Of a stretch of 64,000 bases of DNA, positions 63,898 through 64,000 are shown one piece after another. The position numbers and the translations under genes are program-made. Numbering within the stretch: the first letter of the stretch is position 1; every line of letters begins with the position of its first letter. Below the pieces are notes generated by a model. The model did no database searches. It worked only from the letters and a program-made list of their open reading frames with translations, and was not told the origin of the DNA. Source of the stretch: Rhodospirillales bacterium (GTDB lineage Bacteria; Pseudomonadota; Alphaproteobacteria; Dongiales; Dongiaceae); contig VFKA01000040.1 of NCBI GenBank assembly GCA_009885795.1, forward strand, positions 34,412 through 98,411, given 5' to 3'.

Positions 63898-64000
63898 AGC
63901 GGTTTCCGATTAGGTAGACTATAGCCGGCGCTGGCGAAGTAATTGGCGCATTCGTCGGGTTGGAATCGCGGGAGGAGGTCACCGATCGTGTTCCACAGTG
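63894..64000 (-). CDS. IS630-family transposase, C-terminal fragment (cut by window edge)
   Basis: The last ~35 codons of a frame that enters from the right edge and stops with TAG at 63894-63896. The peptide LWNTIGDLLPRFQPDECANY, then FASAGYSLPNRKPL, matches the characteristic C-terminus of IS630-type DDE transposases (…F-x-P-x-ECANYFxxAGY). The rest of the element lies outside the window, so intactness cannot be judged. Confidence 0.78.
   Translation of the reverse strand, partial: LWNTIGDLLPRFQPDECANYFASAGYSLPNRKPL

Noticed and set aside
63782..63982. 66-codon minus-strand frame at the right edge
   Set aside because: It crosses the insertion-sequence boundary in a frame different from the transposase and overlaps thpR antisense.
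1..64000. CRISPR arrays, tRNA and rRNA genes
   Set aside because: No regularly spaced direct repeats, no tRNA cloverleaf with conserved GTTCGA-type arm in the gaps, and no rRNA-like sequence were seen; a covariance search would be needed to exclude tRNAs fully.

Overview
This GC-rich window looks like chromosomal DNA from an alphaproteobacterium of the Rhodospirillales type. The evidence is gene content and order: infB-ylxR-nusA-rimP, trmB-metK, lnt-corC-ybeY-phoH-miaB, olsA-olsB-fur-rimI-tsaB, trpS/murJ/glnD, mutS, a malic enzyme-phosphotransacetylase fusion, and a PhoR/Pst/PhoU/PhoB block. The species cannot be named from sequence alone. I saw no rRNA, tRNA or CRISPR array.

Layout. 1-4.1 kb: the transcription/translation operon rimP-nusA-ylxR-infB on the minus strand; infB runs off the left edge. 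A hairpin with a U-tract stands in front of rimP. 4.3-6.5 kb: three accessory minus-strand genes (a methyltransferase-like protein, a cysteine-rich secreted protein and a lysozyme-like protein). 6.5-17.1 kb: tightly packed minus-strand housekeeping genes (trmB, metK, an XRE regulator, lnt, a CBS protein, ybeY, phoH, miaB), then the ornithine-lipid pair olsA/olsB directly after fur. 17.2-27 kb: rimI, tsaB, cell-wall enzymes, nfuA, a class III cyclase, a USP/TIGR02186/TSUP operon, a DUF2333 protein and trpS. 27.1-28.9 kb: an AT-richer three-gene islet (DUF6941-like protein, XRE regulator, unknown protein) between trpS and murJ. 29.2-42.7 kb: murJ, glnD, a lipoprotein, mutS, a lipoprotein serine protease, maeB, a formate/nitrite-type channel and a secreted protein of unknown function. 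42.8-50.2 kb: phosphate regulon phoR-[Pho box]-pstSCAB-phoU-phoB. 50.2-52.9 kb: three toxin-antitoxin modules side by side, each with a nearby palindrome. 52.9-63.8 kb: ampG-typA-adenosine kinase, a Bax-inhibitor-1 homologue, a YbbA/YbbP-type ABC system divergent from tesA, an aldo/keto reductase and thpR. The right edge cuts into an IS630-like insertion sequence.

The backbone is ordinary: translation, tRNA and rRNA modification, membrane lipids, cell-wall turnover, nitrogen signalling and phosphate homeostasis, mostly in operons with 4-bp start/stop overlaps. The unusual parts are the accessory insertions (4.3-6.5, 27.1-28.9 and 50.2-52.9 kb), a composite palindromic repeat present in full at 40.74-40.92 kb and in collapsed form at 8.50-8.60 kb, and several other intergenic palindromes. 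No wholly new system is proven. The best candidate for something undescribed is the islet at 27.1-28.9 kb.
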